Part shown: positions 1 to 7,650 of the stretch, piece after piece | Position numbering within the stretch: position 1 is the stretch's first letter | Layout of the letters: every line of letters starts with the position of its first letter | Source of the DNA: a virus | Reading direction: 5' to 3' (one strand) | Virus record (IMG/VR): IMGVR_UViG_3300047678_000199 | Location: 1 to 30,021 of that record | Length of the DNA stretch: 30,021 nt | Notes under the pieces: generated by a model | What the model was told of the DNA's origin: nothing | Seen by the model: the letters and a program-made list of their open reading frames with translations, nothing else | The model's database searches: none | Position numbers and translations under genes: made by a program

Positions 1-153
1 ATTTCCCGCACGCAGAAAATCGAGGATCGGCCGCAAGCCGACGTGATATGTGACCTGCTTGCCGATCGCCGAATCATGTATTGGCCGTTGTTTTCCGAGC
101 TGGCCATCGAACAGCCGGAGCACCTGGTGGAAGACCGGAGATTACTGCAATGA
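1..153 (+). CDS. Partial phage early/middle gene, unknown function
   Basis: An open frame runs from the first base to TGA at 151-153 and overlaps the ATG of the Mor-like gene (ATGA overlap), so the two are translationally coupled. The visible 50 residues are charged and soluble, with no membrane segment and no motif I recognise; they end in VEDRRLLQ. In Mu the genes just before mor are small regulatory or accessory proteins such as GemA, but I cannot match this tail to any of them. The start lies outside the window. Confidence 0.55.
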   Translation: MSRTQKIEDRPQADVICDLLADRRIMYWPLFSELAIEQPEHLVEDRRLLQ

Positions 154-578
154 CCACCCGCGACGAAGATACGGACGACATGTTCGGCGACGAGTTGAAT
201 GAAGCGGAAATTATGGCCCACATCGACGAGATGTCAGCCGTCGACTACAGCCAATGGCCGCATCGCCTTGTCGAACTTATCGACGTAGTGGCCGAGTGCC
301 TTACGCGGAAACACCAGTTAGATGCAGAGCGTGCGCTGGCTCAGGCCGCCACGATCACGGTCGCTATCAGCCGGTACTTTGGCGGCCGGCAAATATATAT
401 TCCAACGAGCGAGAAACTGGAGCGGGCTATCCGCGACAAGATAATTTATCAGGAGTGTAAGCAAGGTAACATCGACGAGATGGCGATAAAGTATAAAATG
501 AGTACCGTAGCGATTTACAAAATAATAAATCGGCAGCGCGCGCTGCATGTCCGCCGTGTCCAGCGTCCGCTTTTCTAG
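150..578 (+). CDS. mor: Mor/C-family transcription activator
   Basis: A 142-residue protein of the Mor transcription activator family, which in Mu turns on middle (Mor) and late (C) promoters by binding a dyad upstream of the promoter and recruiting RNA polymerase. The N-terminal dimerisation region runs to about residue 90, including YFGGRQIYIP (76-85), a signature of the family. A helix-turn-helix follows at about 106-130 (GNIDEMAIKYKMSTVAIYKI). The ATG at 150 is chosen over an in-frame ATG at 81 because CGGAG lies 9 nt upstream, it overlaps the previous stop, and homology begins after it. No second Mor/C gene is visible before the lysis genes, so this protein may do the work of both Mor and C. 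That last point is inference. Confidence 0.9.
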   Translation: MTTRDEDTDDMFGDELNEAEIMAHIDEMSAVDYSQWPHRLVELIDVVAECLTRKHQLDAERALAQAATITVAISRYFGGRQIYIPTSEKLERAIRDKIIYQECKQGNIDEMAIKYKMSTVAIYKIINRQRALHVRRVQRPLF

Positions 579-617
579 CTGTACCCGCACCTCACAATAA
601 GTTAACTGGTTCATTCC

Positions 618-632
618 CACGGCTCAGCCGTG
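618..632. promoter_or_regulatory. Inverted repeat before lysis genes, possible activator site or hairpin
   Basis: cacggct-c-agccgtg is a perfect 7-bp inverted repeat around one central base, in the only gap (579-650) between the activator gene and the lysis cassette. Mor and C bind dyad-symmetric DNA in this setting in Mu, so a middle or late promoter is expected here. No good -10/-35 pair is visible and the spacing to one cannot be measured. It could equally be a small RNA hairpin. Confidence 0.35.
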
Positions 633-650
633 CTGCGAAACAATCGCAGC

Positions 651-1208
651 ATGGACATTCAATCGCTACCCGCCAATTTTCTTTTCGTCTGTCGGTACAT
701 GATCGACCAGATCGAGAAGGGCTATTCCAACGTTGCTTCCGATCGCGGTGGCGAGACGAAATATGGCATCTCTAAAAAGACTTACCCGCATCTCGATATA
801 GCCAATCTCACCTACGACGCTGCCATCTGGTTGTACTGGAATGACTTCTGGTGCGCCGCCCGCTGCGACAAGCTCCCCATCCGCATGGCGACCTTCGTAT
901 TCGATGGCGCGGTACAGCATCGGCGTCTGCCCAACGGTGGCTTCATCGGCGCGCAATTTTTGCAACAGGCACTCGGCGTCACCGCCGACGGAGTTATAGG
1001 GCCGCAGACTTTACAGCGCGCCTGGGCATCCAAAAACAACGTAGAAGTCCTGCCCTCGGCGTTTTCCCTGCGAACCCTCTTTTATGACGACATCGTGTCG
1101 GCAGACTCGACCCAACGCGCGAACCAAAAGGGCTGGCGGAAACGCATGTTTCTGCTGGCGATATTCATCGGCGGCTTTGTGCCAGAGCCTGAGGAGGTCC
1201 GCCGATGA
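651..1208 (+). CDS. Endolysin, glycoside hydrolase family 108 (N-acetylmuramidase)
   Basis: A 185-residue peptidoglycan hydrolase of the GH108 (DUF847) family, the Mu gp22 (Lys) equivalent, which cuts the glycan backbone of host murein at the end of infection. The catalytic signature is near the N-terminus: E22 in IEKGYSN, then DRGGETKYGI at 31-40. A PG_binding_3-type segment lies around 108-125 (GVTADGVIGPQTLQ). No signal peptide is seen, so release should depend on the holin encoded next. ATG 651 is preferred; a GTG at 630 in the same frame would add 7 residues but sits inside an inverted repeat. The 3' end overlaps the holin start by 4 nt. Confidence 0.88.
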   Translation: MDIQSLPANFLFVCRYMIDQIEKGYSNVASDRGGETKYGISKKTYPHLDIANLTYDAAIWLYWNDFWCAARCDKLPIRMATFVFDGAVQHRRLPNGGFIGAQFLQQALGVTADGVIGPQTLQRAWASKNNVEVLPSAFSLRTLFYDDIVSADSTQRANQKGWRKRMFLLAIFIGGFVPEPEEVRR

Positions 1209-1447
1209 AGCGCTCGGCACGCATCAACTGGGTGGCGAATAAACGTCGCTGCTATCGCTGGTTTTCCCAGCAAGCGTTCGTGATCAATTTCGCGCTACTC
1301 GGTTCGTGGCAAGCAATGCCCGCCGACTTGAAATCGGCGATCCCTTCCAATGTGATTTTTGGCATCGCGATGGTTATTTGCGTCGCCGGGTTTCTCGGCC
1401 GCCTCGTCGACCAGACTCCTCAGGAGCCAAAAGACCATGCCGATTGA
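1205..1447 (+). CDS. Phage holin
   Basis: An 80-residue membrane protein between endolysin and spanins, the usual holin position. A basic N-terminus (residues 1-20) is followed by two hydrophobic segments at about 23-37 and 49-68, linked by MPADLKSAIP. That linker resembles the 'LP.DLKA.LP' of holins common in Mu-like and other gammaproteobacterial phages. It would form the inner-membrane lesion that lets the endolysin reach the murein. The start overlaps the endolysin stop (ATGA) and its end overlaps the i-spanin start by 11 nt. The family is inferred from size, topology and context rather than from a decisive motif. Confidence 0.75.
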   Translation: MKRSARINWVANKRRCYRWFSQQAFVINFALLGSWQAMPADLKSAIPSNVIFGIAMVICVAGFLGRLVDQTPQEPKDHAD

Positions 1448-1970
1448 TTCAAGGCTAGCCATGTTTGTGCTCGGGATTCTGCTGGGCATCGCCGGCTTCA
1501 GCTTCGGCTGGGCTGCCAATGGCTGGCGCAAAGATGTGGACATAAAAACTATCCAGCTAGATCACGCTAAGGCGGTGAAGGTTGCCGCCGACGATCTGGA
1601 CAAAGCCAACGCGGCGATACAGGCAGCGAACGACCAGGCGCGCGACGGTATCGCCAGGCTGGTAGCCCAACGCTACGAGGAGTACCAACGTGATCAACAG
1701 GAAATCGCTCGTCTCAATGATGCTGTGCGCTCTGGCGCTAGGCGGCTGTCAATCGCTGTCACCGGCTGCACCTCCCCATCTGCCGCGCCAGGTGGAGATG
1801 CCACCGCTGCCACCGAGCCTGCAGAAACGCGAGCCGACATTGACCCGCGAGCTGCTGGAGGTCTTGTCGCCCTCACTCAGCGAGGCGATGAAGCCATAAA
1901 GGATTTGAACCAGTGCATCGACACCTATAACACGGTGCGTGATCGCCTGAAAACCGTCATCGCACATTGA
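1437..1970 (+). CDS. i-spanin (Rz-like lysis protein)
   Basis: A 177-residue inner-membrane spanin subunit. One N-terminal membrane anchor (about residues 7-27, FVLGILLGIAGFSFGWAANG) is followed by a long charged helical region at about 35-100 rich in Lys, Asp, Gln and Ala, typical of the Rz coiled coil. Together with the nested Rz1 it fuses inner and outer membranes in the last step of lysis. The ATG at 1437 is chosen because the membrane anchor follows directly; an in-frame upstream ATG at 1359 would lie deep inside the holin gene. The second half also encodes Rz1 in another frame, which probably explains its low-complexity Ala/Thr/Pro composition there. Confidence 0.85.
   Translation: MPIDSRLAMFVLGILLGIAGFSFGWAANGWRKDVDIKTIQLDHAKAVKVAADDLDKANAAIQAANDQARDGIARLVAQRYEEYQRDQQEIARLNDAVRSGARRLSIAVTGCTSPSAAPGGDATAATEPAETRADIDPRAAGGLVALTQRGDEAIKDLNQCIDTYNTVRDRLKTVIAH
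1690..1899 (+). CDS. o-spanin (Rz1-like lipoprotein), nested in the Rz gene
   Basis: A 69-residue outer-membrane lipoprotein lying entirely inside the i-spanin gene in a different frame. It has a basic N-terminus (MINRKS), a hydrophobic core and a lipobox LGGC with Cys20 as the lipidation site; the mature ~50 residues are proline-rich (PPHLP, PPLPPSL), as in Rz1 proteins. The GTG at 1690 is supported by GAGGAG about 7 nt upstream; an ATG at 1717 would leave the signal peptide too short. It pairs with the i-spanin across the periplasm. Fully embedded Rz1 genes are known in lambda-type lysis cassettes. Confidence 0.88.
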   Translation: MINRKSLVSMMLCALALGGCQSLSPAAPPHLPRQVEMPPLPPSLQKREPTLTRELLEVLSPSLSEAMKP

Positions 1971-1982
1971 GGAGTTGTGCAC

Positions 1983-2333
1983 ATGGATTTGGATTACAAG
2001 GCGGCGCTGTTCTGGGTGTCGTTCGCAAATTTCGTTTGGATAGTTGTACTGACGATCTACGTCCGCTATGCAAACAGCCGCAAGGCCACAGCTGCATCGA
2101 TCGATGCGCTGGTGAAAACCATCGTGGCCGATCGTATGGAGATCGAAAAGCGATTCGGGCACGTCCAATCCGAGCTTGCCAGGCGCGTGACTCACGACGA
2201 CATCTCGCCGTTGTACGAACGCGTGAACGATGTTGCTAATTCCCTATCTTCGCTCGACGGTCAAATGATGGGGATCAGCAATAACCTCCAGATGATCCAA
2301 GGATACCTGTTGAATCAAGGCAGCCAAAAATGA
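1983..2333 (+). CDS. DUF2730 family protein (Mu gp25-like)
   Basis: A 116-residue protein with one N-terminal membrane segment (about 6-27) and a heptad-like helical remainder rich in Asp, Gln and Asn, matching the DUF2730/Mu gp25 family found between the lysis genes and the terminase. Its role is unknown. The ATG at 1983 is favoured over the GTG at 1977 because GAGGAG ends 8 nt before the ATG. The gene overlaps the next one by 4 nt (ATGA). The membrane anchor plus coiled coil could look spanin-like, but a full spanin pair is already present upstream. Confidence 0.8.
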   Translation: MDLDYKAALFWVSFANFVWIVVLTIYVRYANSRKATAASIDALVKTIVADRMEIEKRFGHVQSELARRVTHDDISPLYERVNDVANSLSSLDGQMMGISNNLQMIQGYLLNQGSQK

Positions 2334-2629
2334 GCTTTAACGACCATTTCAGCGCGCATCAACGGCTGAGTATTCTGCGCGTGCTCACCGATAGCCCTCG
2401 CTATTCAGCCAACAATTCCATACTCGGCGATCAACTGCAAGAGTTCGGCCTGGACGCAAGCCGGGATACGGTGCGCAATCAAATACTGTGGCTGGAAGAA
2501 CAGGCACTGGTCACTGTCGAGCGCGTAGGTAAGGCCATCCTGGTGGCGACGCTTACCGAACGTGGCGCCGATGTCGCGTCCGGCCGCGCCACTGTCGATG
2601 GCGTCAAGCGGCCTGGTCCGAAGGGCTGA
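2330..2629 (+). CDS. Winged-helix protein, VpaChn25_0724/Mu gp26-like
   Basis: A 99-residue protein of the small winged-helix family seen between gp25 and gp27 in Mu-like phages (often annotated ArsR-like or VpaChn25_0724). An N-terminal helix pair (QRLSILRVL) leads to a recognition-type helix around 45-60 (SRDTVRNQILWLEEQ), then a beta wing (ALVTVERVGKAILVATLTERG), ending in the conserved VDGVKRPGPKG. It probably binds DNA, perhaps with the terminase subunits encoded next, but this is inferred from fold and place only. Confidence 0.8.
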   Translation: MSFNDHFSAHQRLSILRVLTDSPRYSANNSILGDQLQEFGLDASRDTVRNQILWLEEQALVTVERVGKAILVATLTERGADVASGRATVDGVKRPGPKG

Positions 2630-2633
2630 TCCG

Positions 2634-3212
2634 GTGAGCGTCGATCGCGTTACGCGAGGTCGCCCTAGCAAAGTGAAGCAGCTGCCGGAAGAAATCCGGG
2701 CGCAGCTTCACGAGCTGCTGCGAAATGGTGGTGTTGAGCAGCAGCAGATTCTGGCTGAAGTGAACCAGCTTATCGAAGAGGCAGGTCTGCCGGAGGACTT
2801 ACAGCTCAGCCGGTCCGGCCTGAATCGCTATGCGACTCAGATGGAGAGCTACGGGCGCGAAATGCGCGAGATGCGTGAGGTAACCGAATCTTGGATTGCA
2901 CGATTCGGCGACCGCCCGACTGGTGAAGTCTCCAAGTTTCTGATCGAAACAATTCGCACTCAATACTTCCGCCTCCTGATGAAGGGTGCCACAGACCCCG
3001 ACGCGCTGCTCGATCCCGAGGCGCTTGGCGAGCTGGCGCTCGGCATTCAGCGCCTGGAGCGCGCTGCGATGCTCACCCATGATCGCGAGAAGGATTTGCG
3101 GAAGGAGTTCGCGGCCGAGGCAGCGGAAGCCGCTGAGAAAAAGATGGTCAGCCAGGGCATGTCCCGCGAAACGGTTGACAAGATCAAGCGCGAGATATTG
3201 GGGATCGCATGA
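2634..3212 (+). CDS. DUF3486 family protein, probable small terminase subunit (Mu gp27-like)
   Basis: A 192-residue, mostly helical protein beginning RVTRGRPSKVKQLPEEIR, the opening typical of DUF3486/Mu gp27. The basic start with an HTH-like segment (residues 9-60) and the coiled, alanine/glutamate-rich C-terminus suit a DNA-recognising small terminase. It directly precedes and overlaps the large terminase by 4 nt. The GTG at 2634 is chosen because AAGGG lies 8 nt upstream and family similarity starts there; in-frame ATGs further upstream would overlap the previous gene. The assignment as small terminase rests on position and on the Mu gp27 comparison. Confidence 0.82.
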   Translation: MSVDRVTRGRPSKVKQLPEEIRAQLHELLRNGGVEQQQILAEVNQLIEEAGLPEDLQLSRSGLNRYATQMESYGREMREMREVTESWIARFGDRPTGEVSKFLIETIRTQYFRLLMKGATDPDALLDPEALGELALGIQRLERAAMLTHDREKDLRKEFAAEAAEAAEKKMVSQGMSRETVDKIKREILGIA

Positions 3213-4756
3213 CAGCCGCCGCGCCCAACGCACTGACCGACGCTATTCAGGGCGTCCTGCTGGGATATCAGCAGCGCTGGATCGCGGACGAGTCGCCGCT
3301 GAAGATCGCAGAAAAATCTCGGCGTACCGGTCTGACCTGGGCAGAGGCGGCGGATGCCGTCTTATGCGCGGCGCTCGCGAAGTCGGAGGGCGGAACCAAC
3401 CATTTCTATGTCGGCTCCGGCAAAGACATGGCGATCGAATTTATTGAAGCCTGCGCCATGTGGGCGAAGGCCTTCGATAAAGCCTGCTCGGAAATCGAAG
3501 AAGAGGTGCTGGAGGATGAAGACAAGGACATCCTCACCTTCGTCATCCGCTTTTCCAGCGGCTTCAAAATCCAAGCTCTCAGCTCACGTCCATCGAACAT
3601 GCGTGGCCGCCAGGGCAATGTCACGCTGGACGAGGCTGCCTTCCACGACAATTTCGCCGAGGTGCTGAAGGCCGCTCTGGCGCTCACCATGTGGGGCGCC
3701 AAAGTACGAATCATCAGCACGCACAATGGTGTCGACAACGAGTTCAACCTCGTACTGGAAGACAGTCGGGCCGGCCGGAAGGACTACTCTGTTCATCGCA
3801 TCACGCTGGACGATGCATGCGCCGACGGCCTCTATCGGCGAATCTGCGAGCGTAATGGTAGGGAGTGGTCGCAAGAAGCCGAGGACAAATGGAAGGCGGG
3901 CCTGCTCCGCAACACAGCCACGAAAGAAGACGCGATGGAGGAATACTACTGCGTGCCGAAGCAAGGCGGCGGTGTGTATATCTCACGGTCTCTCATCGAA
4001 GCCCGTATGTTCGATGCACCGGTTATTCGGTACACCGGCAGCGATGAATTCAATGCTTGGCCCGAACATCTTCGCCATGCGGAAATCGAGGATTGGTGCA
4101 AGGCTACGTTGCTGCCTCTCCTGGAGGCGCTTAACAAGGATGAGCAGCATTGCTTCGGCGAAGACTTCGCACGCTCCGGCGACTTGACTGTGTTTGCGCC
4201 GATGGCGATCACGCAGCGCTTACAACGCGTCGTGCCATTCTTGGTCGAGCTGCGCAATGTTCCGTTCAAGCAGCAAGAGCAAATTCTTTTCTACATCCTC
4301 GATCGCTTGCCGCGTTTTCTGGCGGGTAAATTCGATGCGCGCGGCAACGGCCAATACCTCGCTGAGGTAGCCGTTGAGCGCTACGGTGAACGAATCGAAG
4401 CCGTGATGCTTTCCAATGCCTGGTACCTCGCGCACATGCCGAAGTTCAAGGCGGCCTTCGAAGACGGCCATATGAGCGTGCCGCGCGATGCAGGCGTACT
4501 CGATGATCTACGCGCCATCCAGTCGATCAAAGGCATCCCTAAAATTCCCGACGGTGACACCTCGAAGGGTCAAGGTGGGCAGCGCCACGGCGACGCTGCT
4601 GTTGCGTTGTGCATGGCCTACGCAGCAAGCCTGTGCGAAGCAATCCTCTATGAGTTCGAGTCCTTCAGCCGCGCGCAACTTAATCGCGATCGCGACAACG
4701 ATGACGATATACGCACCAACTTCGGCTTCGGCCGGCAACGAGGTGGTGCGCTGTAG
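3209..4756 (+). CDS. Large terminase subunit (Mu gp28-like)
   Basis: A 515-residue packaging motor and nuclease. The N-terminal ATPase shows a Walker A-like KSRRTGLTW (36-44) with the Arg-rich P-loop of Mu-type terminases, and a Walker B VTLDEAAF (138-145). The C-terminal RNase H-like nuclease has candidate acidic residues at D319 (GEDFARSGD), D376 (FDARGNG) and D462 (RHGDAAVAL). It would dock on the portal encoded next and package DNA, in Mu including flanking host sequence by headful cutting. Length matches the family (about 500-550). Start overlaps the previous stop (ATGA). Confidence 0.93.
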   Translation: MTAAAPNALTDAIQGVLLGYQQRWIADESPLKIAEKSRRTGLTWAEAADAVLCAALAKSEGGTNHFYVGSGKDMAIEFIEACAMWAKAFDKACSEIEEEVLEDEDKDILTFVIRFSSGFKIQALSSRPSNMRGRQGNVTLDEAAFHDNFAEVLKAALALTMWGAKVRIISTHNGVDNEFNLVLEDSRAGRKDYSVHRITLDDACADGLYRRICERNGREWSQEAEDKWKAGLLRNTATKEDAMEEYYCVPKQGGGVYISRSLIEARMFDAPVIRYTGSDEFNAWPEHLRHAEIEDWCKATLLPLLEALNKDEQHCFGEDFARSGDLTVFAPMAITQRLQRVVPFLVELRNVPFKQQEQILFYILDRLPRFLAGKFDARGNGQYLAEVAVERYGERIEAVMLSNAWYLAHMPKFKAAFEDGHMSVPRDAGVLDDLRAIQSIKGIPKIPDGDTSKGQGGQRHGDAAVALCMAYAASLCEAILYEFESFSRAQLNRDRDNDDDIRTNFGFGRQRGGAL

Positions 4757-4939
4757 GCGCTGGGCGTTCGCCAGGCCGGATGTGTGAGCCACGATCCTGT
4801 TCCTCCAGGGGAGTCTGCAAGCCGGTGAGTAAACGTCAAGCCAGGCATCGTTGAGCGCCGAGCGATGCCCTCATGAGCGGTGGCCCCTACGCTGGCGACA
4901 GTGGGGCAATTTCAAAACCCTTTCTTGAGTGATACGAAT
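4757..4939 (+). other. Intergenic gap between terminase and portal with one hairpin
   Basis: A 183-bp gap in an otherwise tightly packed operon. It contains the inverted repeat ggcatcg (4844-4850) / cgatgcc (4863-4869) with a 12-nt loop and no following T-run, so it is not a standard terminator. Two very short ATG frames (about 24 and 19 codons) occur but neither has supporting features. No convincing promoter was seen. Confidence 0.3.
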
Positions 4940-6490
4940 ATGGCGAAGAGCCTCATCCTTGGACCGAACGGCCAGCCGCTCGAGCGCGACCTGCTGACCC
5001 GCGAGATAGCCGAAGCGCAGCTCACTGGCACACGGTCGGTGTGGTCGCACAATTCCATTGCGAACCACCTGACCCCGCATCGCCTCAGCAGTGTCCTAGA
5101 GCGTGCGGCGCAGGGCGACATTGTCGACTTCCTCACGCTCGCCGAGGAGATGGAGGAGCGCGAGCCGCATTACAGCAGTGTGCTGGGTACGCGCAAGCGA
5201 GCGGTGAGCGGCGTTAGCCATGAGATCGTGGCCGGCAGCGACAGTGCCCGCGATGAGGAAATCGCCCAGTCTGTGCGCGGCATTTTTTCTGGCGAAGAGT
5301 TGCCGGACTTGGCTGAGGACGTACTCGATGCGCTGGGCAAGGGATTCTCAGCGACAGAAATCAAATGGGAGACGTCGGCCAAGCAGTGGAAGCCATCCAA
5401 GATGGTTTGGCGAGATCCTCGCTTCTTCCGCTTCGACCAGAGGTCCGGCGACGAACTGCTGTTGATCGATGAAGAATATCCGCTCGGCCGGCCTCTGCCG
5501 CCGTTCAAGTTCATCACGCATTCACCACGCATTAAATGCGGCCTTAAGATTCGCGGTGGCCTGGCGCGCATGGCAGCCGTCACATACTTGTGCAAGTCGG
5601 TAGCCCTGGGCGACTGGATGGTATTCGCCGAGCTGTTCGGCATGCCGATCCGCGTCGGTAAATACGGGCCGAATGCCACTGATGCCGAGAAGGCCACGCT
5701 GCGTAATGCGGTCGCCAACATCGGCTCAGACGCTGCGGCCATTATTCCTCAGTCGATGGTGATCGAACTGCTGGAGCGAGTCGGCTCCGGCAATGGAGAG
5801 GTAGCTTACGAGGTACTCTGCAACTGGCTGGACAGGCAGACATCGAAGGGCGTCCTCGGCCAGACAATGACCACCGACGACGGCAGCTCGCAGGCTCAAG
5901 CCAACGTGCACAACGATGTGCGTGAGGACATCTGTCGAGCCGACCTGCGGCAACTTGCCAAGACGCTCAATCGCGATTTGATCCGACCGTATGTCGATCT
6001 CAACTACGGCCCCCAGGAAAACTATCCGTTCCTTCGTTTTCCCATCGCGGATGCGCTCGATATCGCAGCGATGACTAACGCACTGAAGGAGCTGGTGCCT
6101 TTCGGCCTGAAGGTCGGCCAGGATGGCGTGCGCAAAAAGCTCGCACTGCCCGAGCCACAAGAAGGCGAAGAACTGTTACGGCCAAACGCCTGGGCAACAC
6201 CGGCCGAGCCGACAGAGCCTACCGATACAAAGAAAACTGGTCTCAATCGCGAAGAGCCCATCTTGGTTGACCAGGGCGATGACCTGGTCGACAGCGAACT
6301 GGAGGACTGGGAGCGATATATGAATCCGGTCATCGATCCGCTCCGGTCCTTGGCTGATCGCGCGCAATCGGCCGACGATTTCATTGCTGGGCTTCCCGCA
6401 CTGCTCGATGACATGGACGACACCGAGTTGGTGCGCCGCCTGGCGACCAGTTTCTACAAGGCGCGCGCCCTCGGCGACGCGAGGGATTAA
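4940..6490 (+). CDS. Portal protein, DUF935 family (Mu gp29-like)
   Basis: A 516-residue portal subunit, one of twelve forming the ring at the head vertex through which DNA enters and to which the tail joins. Family landmarks are the N-terminal region up to LAEEMEEREPHYSSVLGTRK, the central GLARMAAVTYLCKSVALGDW and FAELFGMPIRVGKYG (about 205-240), and VLGQTMTTDDGSSQAQANVH (about 310-330). The C-terminal extension, rich in Asp/Glu/Pro (about 410-515), is typical of DUF935 proteins. ATG 4940 is preferred; a GTG at 4880 would add 20 residues. Neither start has a strong ribosome site. Confidence 0.93.
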   Translation: MAKSLILGPNGQPLERDLLTREIAEAQLTGTRSVWSHNSIANHLTPHRLSSVLERAAQGDIVDFLTLAEEMEEREPHYSSVLGTRKRAVSGVSHEIVAGSDSARDEEIAQSVRGIFSGEELPDLAEDVLDALGKGFSATEIKWETSAKQWKPSKMVWRDPRFFRFDQRSGDELLLIDEEYPLGRPLPPFKFITHSPRIKCGLKIRGGLARMAAVTYLCKSVALGDWMVFAELFGMPIRVGKYGPNATDAEKATLRNAVANIGSDAAAIIPQSMVIELLERVGSGNGEVAYEVLCNWLDRQTSKGVLGQTMTTDDGSSQAQANVHNDVREDICRADLRQLAKTLNRDLIRPYVDLNYGPQENYPFLRFPIADALDIAAMTNALKELVPFGLKVGQDGVRKKLALPEPQEGEELLRPNAWATPAEPTEPTDTKKTGLNREEPILVDQGDDLVDSELEDWERYMNPVIDPLRSLADRAQSADDFIAGLPALLDDMDDTELVRRLATSFYKARALGDARD

Positions 6491-6491
6491 T

Positions 6492-6824
6492 ATGGCTCCG
6501 ATCAAAAGACTTCCCGACATGAAAGCCGGCGCGACCTTCCTGCTGCCGATCTACCAACAGGCGGCGGATGGTTCGATCGAGCCGCTCGGCGATGCGACGG
6601 TTGCGTCGCAGGTTCGCGATGTCAACGGCAAACTAATTGCCGAGCTGACGTTTATTCCGAAGGGCGACGGATCGTTCGACGGGCACCTGCAGCCCGTTAG
6701 TCCCAGCACTGCCAGTTGGCCGATCGGTGATCTTTACTGCGACATCGTCGTCACAAAAGCAGGCATCGTTCTGCCCAGCGAGACGTTCATCATCCCGATC
6801 GTTCGAGGCCAAACGCATGCTTAA
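6492..6824 (+). CDS. BppU-like Ig-fold phage protein, unknown role
   Basis: A 110-residue all-beta protein. The pattern (GATFLLPIY at about 13-21, SQVRDVNGKLIAELTF at 40-55, WPIGDLYCDIVVT, then SETFIIPIVRG) resembles the small BppU/Ig-like module found near head and fibre genes in many phages. It has a good ribosome site (GAGGG, 6 nt spacing) and overlaps the collagen-like gene by 8 nt, so the two are probably made together. It may be a base or adaptor for that fibre; this is inference from adjacency. Confidence 0.55.
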   Translation: MAPIKRLPDMKAGATFLLPIYQQAADGSIEPLGDATVASQVRDVNGKLIAELTFIPKGDGSFDGHLQPVSPSTASWPIGDLYCDIVVTKAGIVLPSETFIIPIVRGQTHA

Positions 6825-7650
6825 CGTGATCGCGAGCAGGCAGCTTTCCATCGCGATCGAGAAGCGCGGCAGCCAGCCGGTGTTGGTACTGAAGCCACCA
6901 GCGCGACTGGCGCTCGTTGTCGGACCACCGCGCGATGTGGTCGTCAGCATGAACGTCAACACGCCATCTGGCATCGAGGGCATGCCCGGAAAAAGCGCGT
7001 ACCAGGTGTGGCTCGACGACGGTCACGTGGGCACGGTCGACGACTTCCTGTCTTGGCTGCGCGGTGCCGATGGGCAAGATGGTGCAGACGGCAAAGATGG
7101 GACCGATGGGCGCGACGGCATCGATGGAAAAGACGGCTCCGACGGGAACGATGGTTTGGATGGGCAGGATGGCCGAGACGGTGTCGATGGCCAGAAAGGT
7201 ATCGACGGGTCGGACGGTAAGAGCGCATACGAAATCTGGCTGGACAATAGCCACGTGGGAAGCGAGGCCGATTTCCTTGAGTGGCTGCGCGCAACACCTG
7301 CCAACCCAGCTCCGTACTCACCGGCGCTGCAGCCGGGGTGGTCGCTGGTGGCAGAAAATTGGCCGCTCGTGCTCATGATGCGCGGCGATATTGTTTTTAT
7401 CTCCGGCGTCATCACGCCTGAGTCGATCGATCTCAACGGCGGTGTCGCATTCATTCTGTCGCCTGAGTGGCGGCCCAGCGATACCGTGTTCTTTACCGGC
7501 GCTGCATTGCTCGGTGTTTTTCCAGTGTCGGCGATGGTATTGATCAACCACACCACAGGCGAAGTGAGCGTCACTATTCAAACTCTCGCCGACGAGCCGA
7601 CATTAGTCGGCCCTGTGTTCTTCAACAACAGTTGGCTGGTTGCCGTGTAA
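6817..7650 (+). CDS. Collagen-like phage fibre protein
   Basis: A 277-residue protein with 17 uninterrupted Gly-X-Y triplets at residues 83-133 (7063-7215), nearly all of form G-x-D and without proline. Each side carries a copy of one motif: GKSAYQVWLDDGHVG and DFLSWLRG before it, GKSAYEIWLDNSHVG and DFLEWLRA after it. The C-terminal ~110 residues are beta-rich with a FILSPEWRPSD segment like the tip domains of phage fibres. It should trimerise through the collagen region. Placed between portal and F, not in the tail-fibre block, it is a candidate head or neck fibre. The start follows GAGG by 9 nt and its stop overlaps the F start. Confidence 0.8.
   Translation: MLNVIASRQLSIAIEKRGSQPVLVLKPPARLALVVGPPRDVVVSMNVNTPSGIEGMPGKSAYQVWLDDGHVGTVDDFLSWLRGADGQDGADGKDGTDGRDGIDGKDGSDGNDGLDGQDGRDGVDGQKGIDGSDGKSAYEIWLDNSHVGSEADFLEWLRATPANPAPYSPALQPGWSLVAENWPLVLMMRGDIVFISGVITPESIDLNGGVAFILSPEWRPSDTVFFTGAALLGVFPVSAMVLINHTTGEVSVTIQTLADEPTLVGPVFFNNSWLVAV

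Noticed and set aside
4779-4932. Two very short frames in the terminase-portal gap (about 24 and 19 codons), one cysteine-containing
   Set aside because: Too short, no ribosome site and no recognisable motif.
7063-7215. Period-9 DNA repeat considered as a CRISPR or microsatellite
   Set aside because: It is explained by coding Gly-X-Asp triplets; there are no spacers or palindromic repeats.
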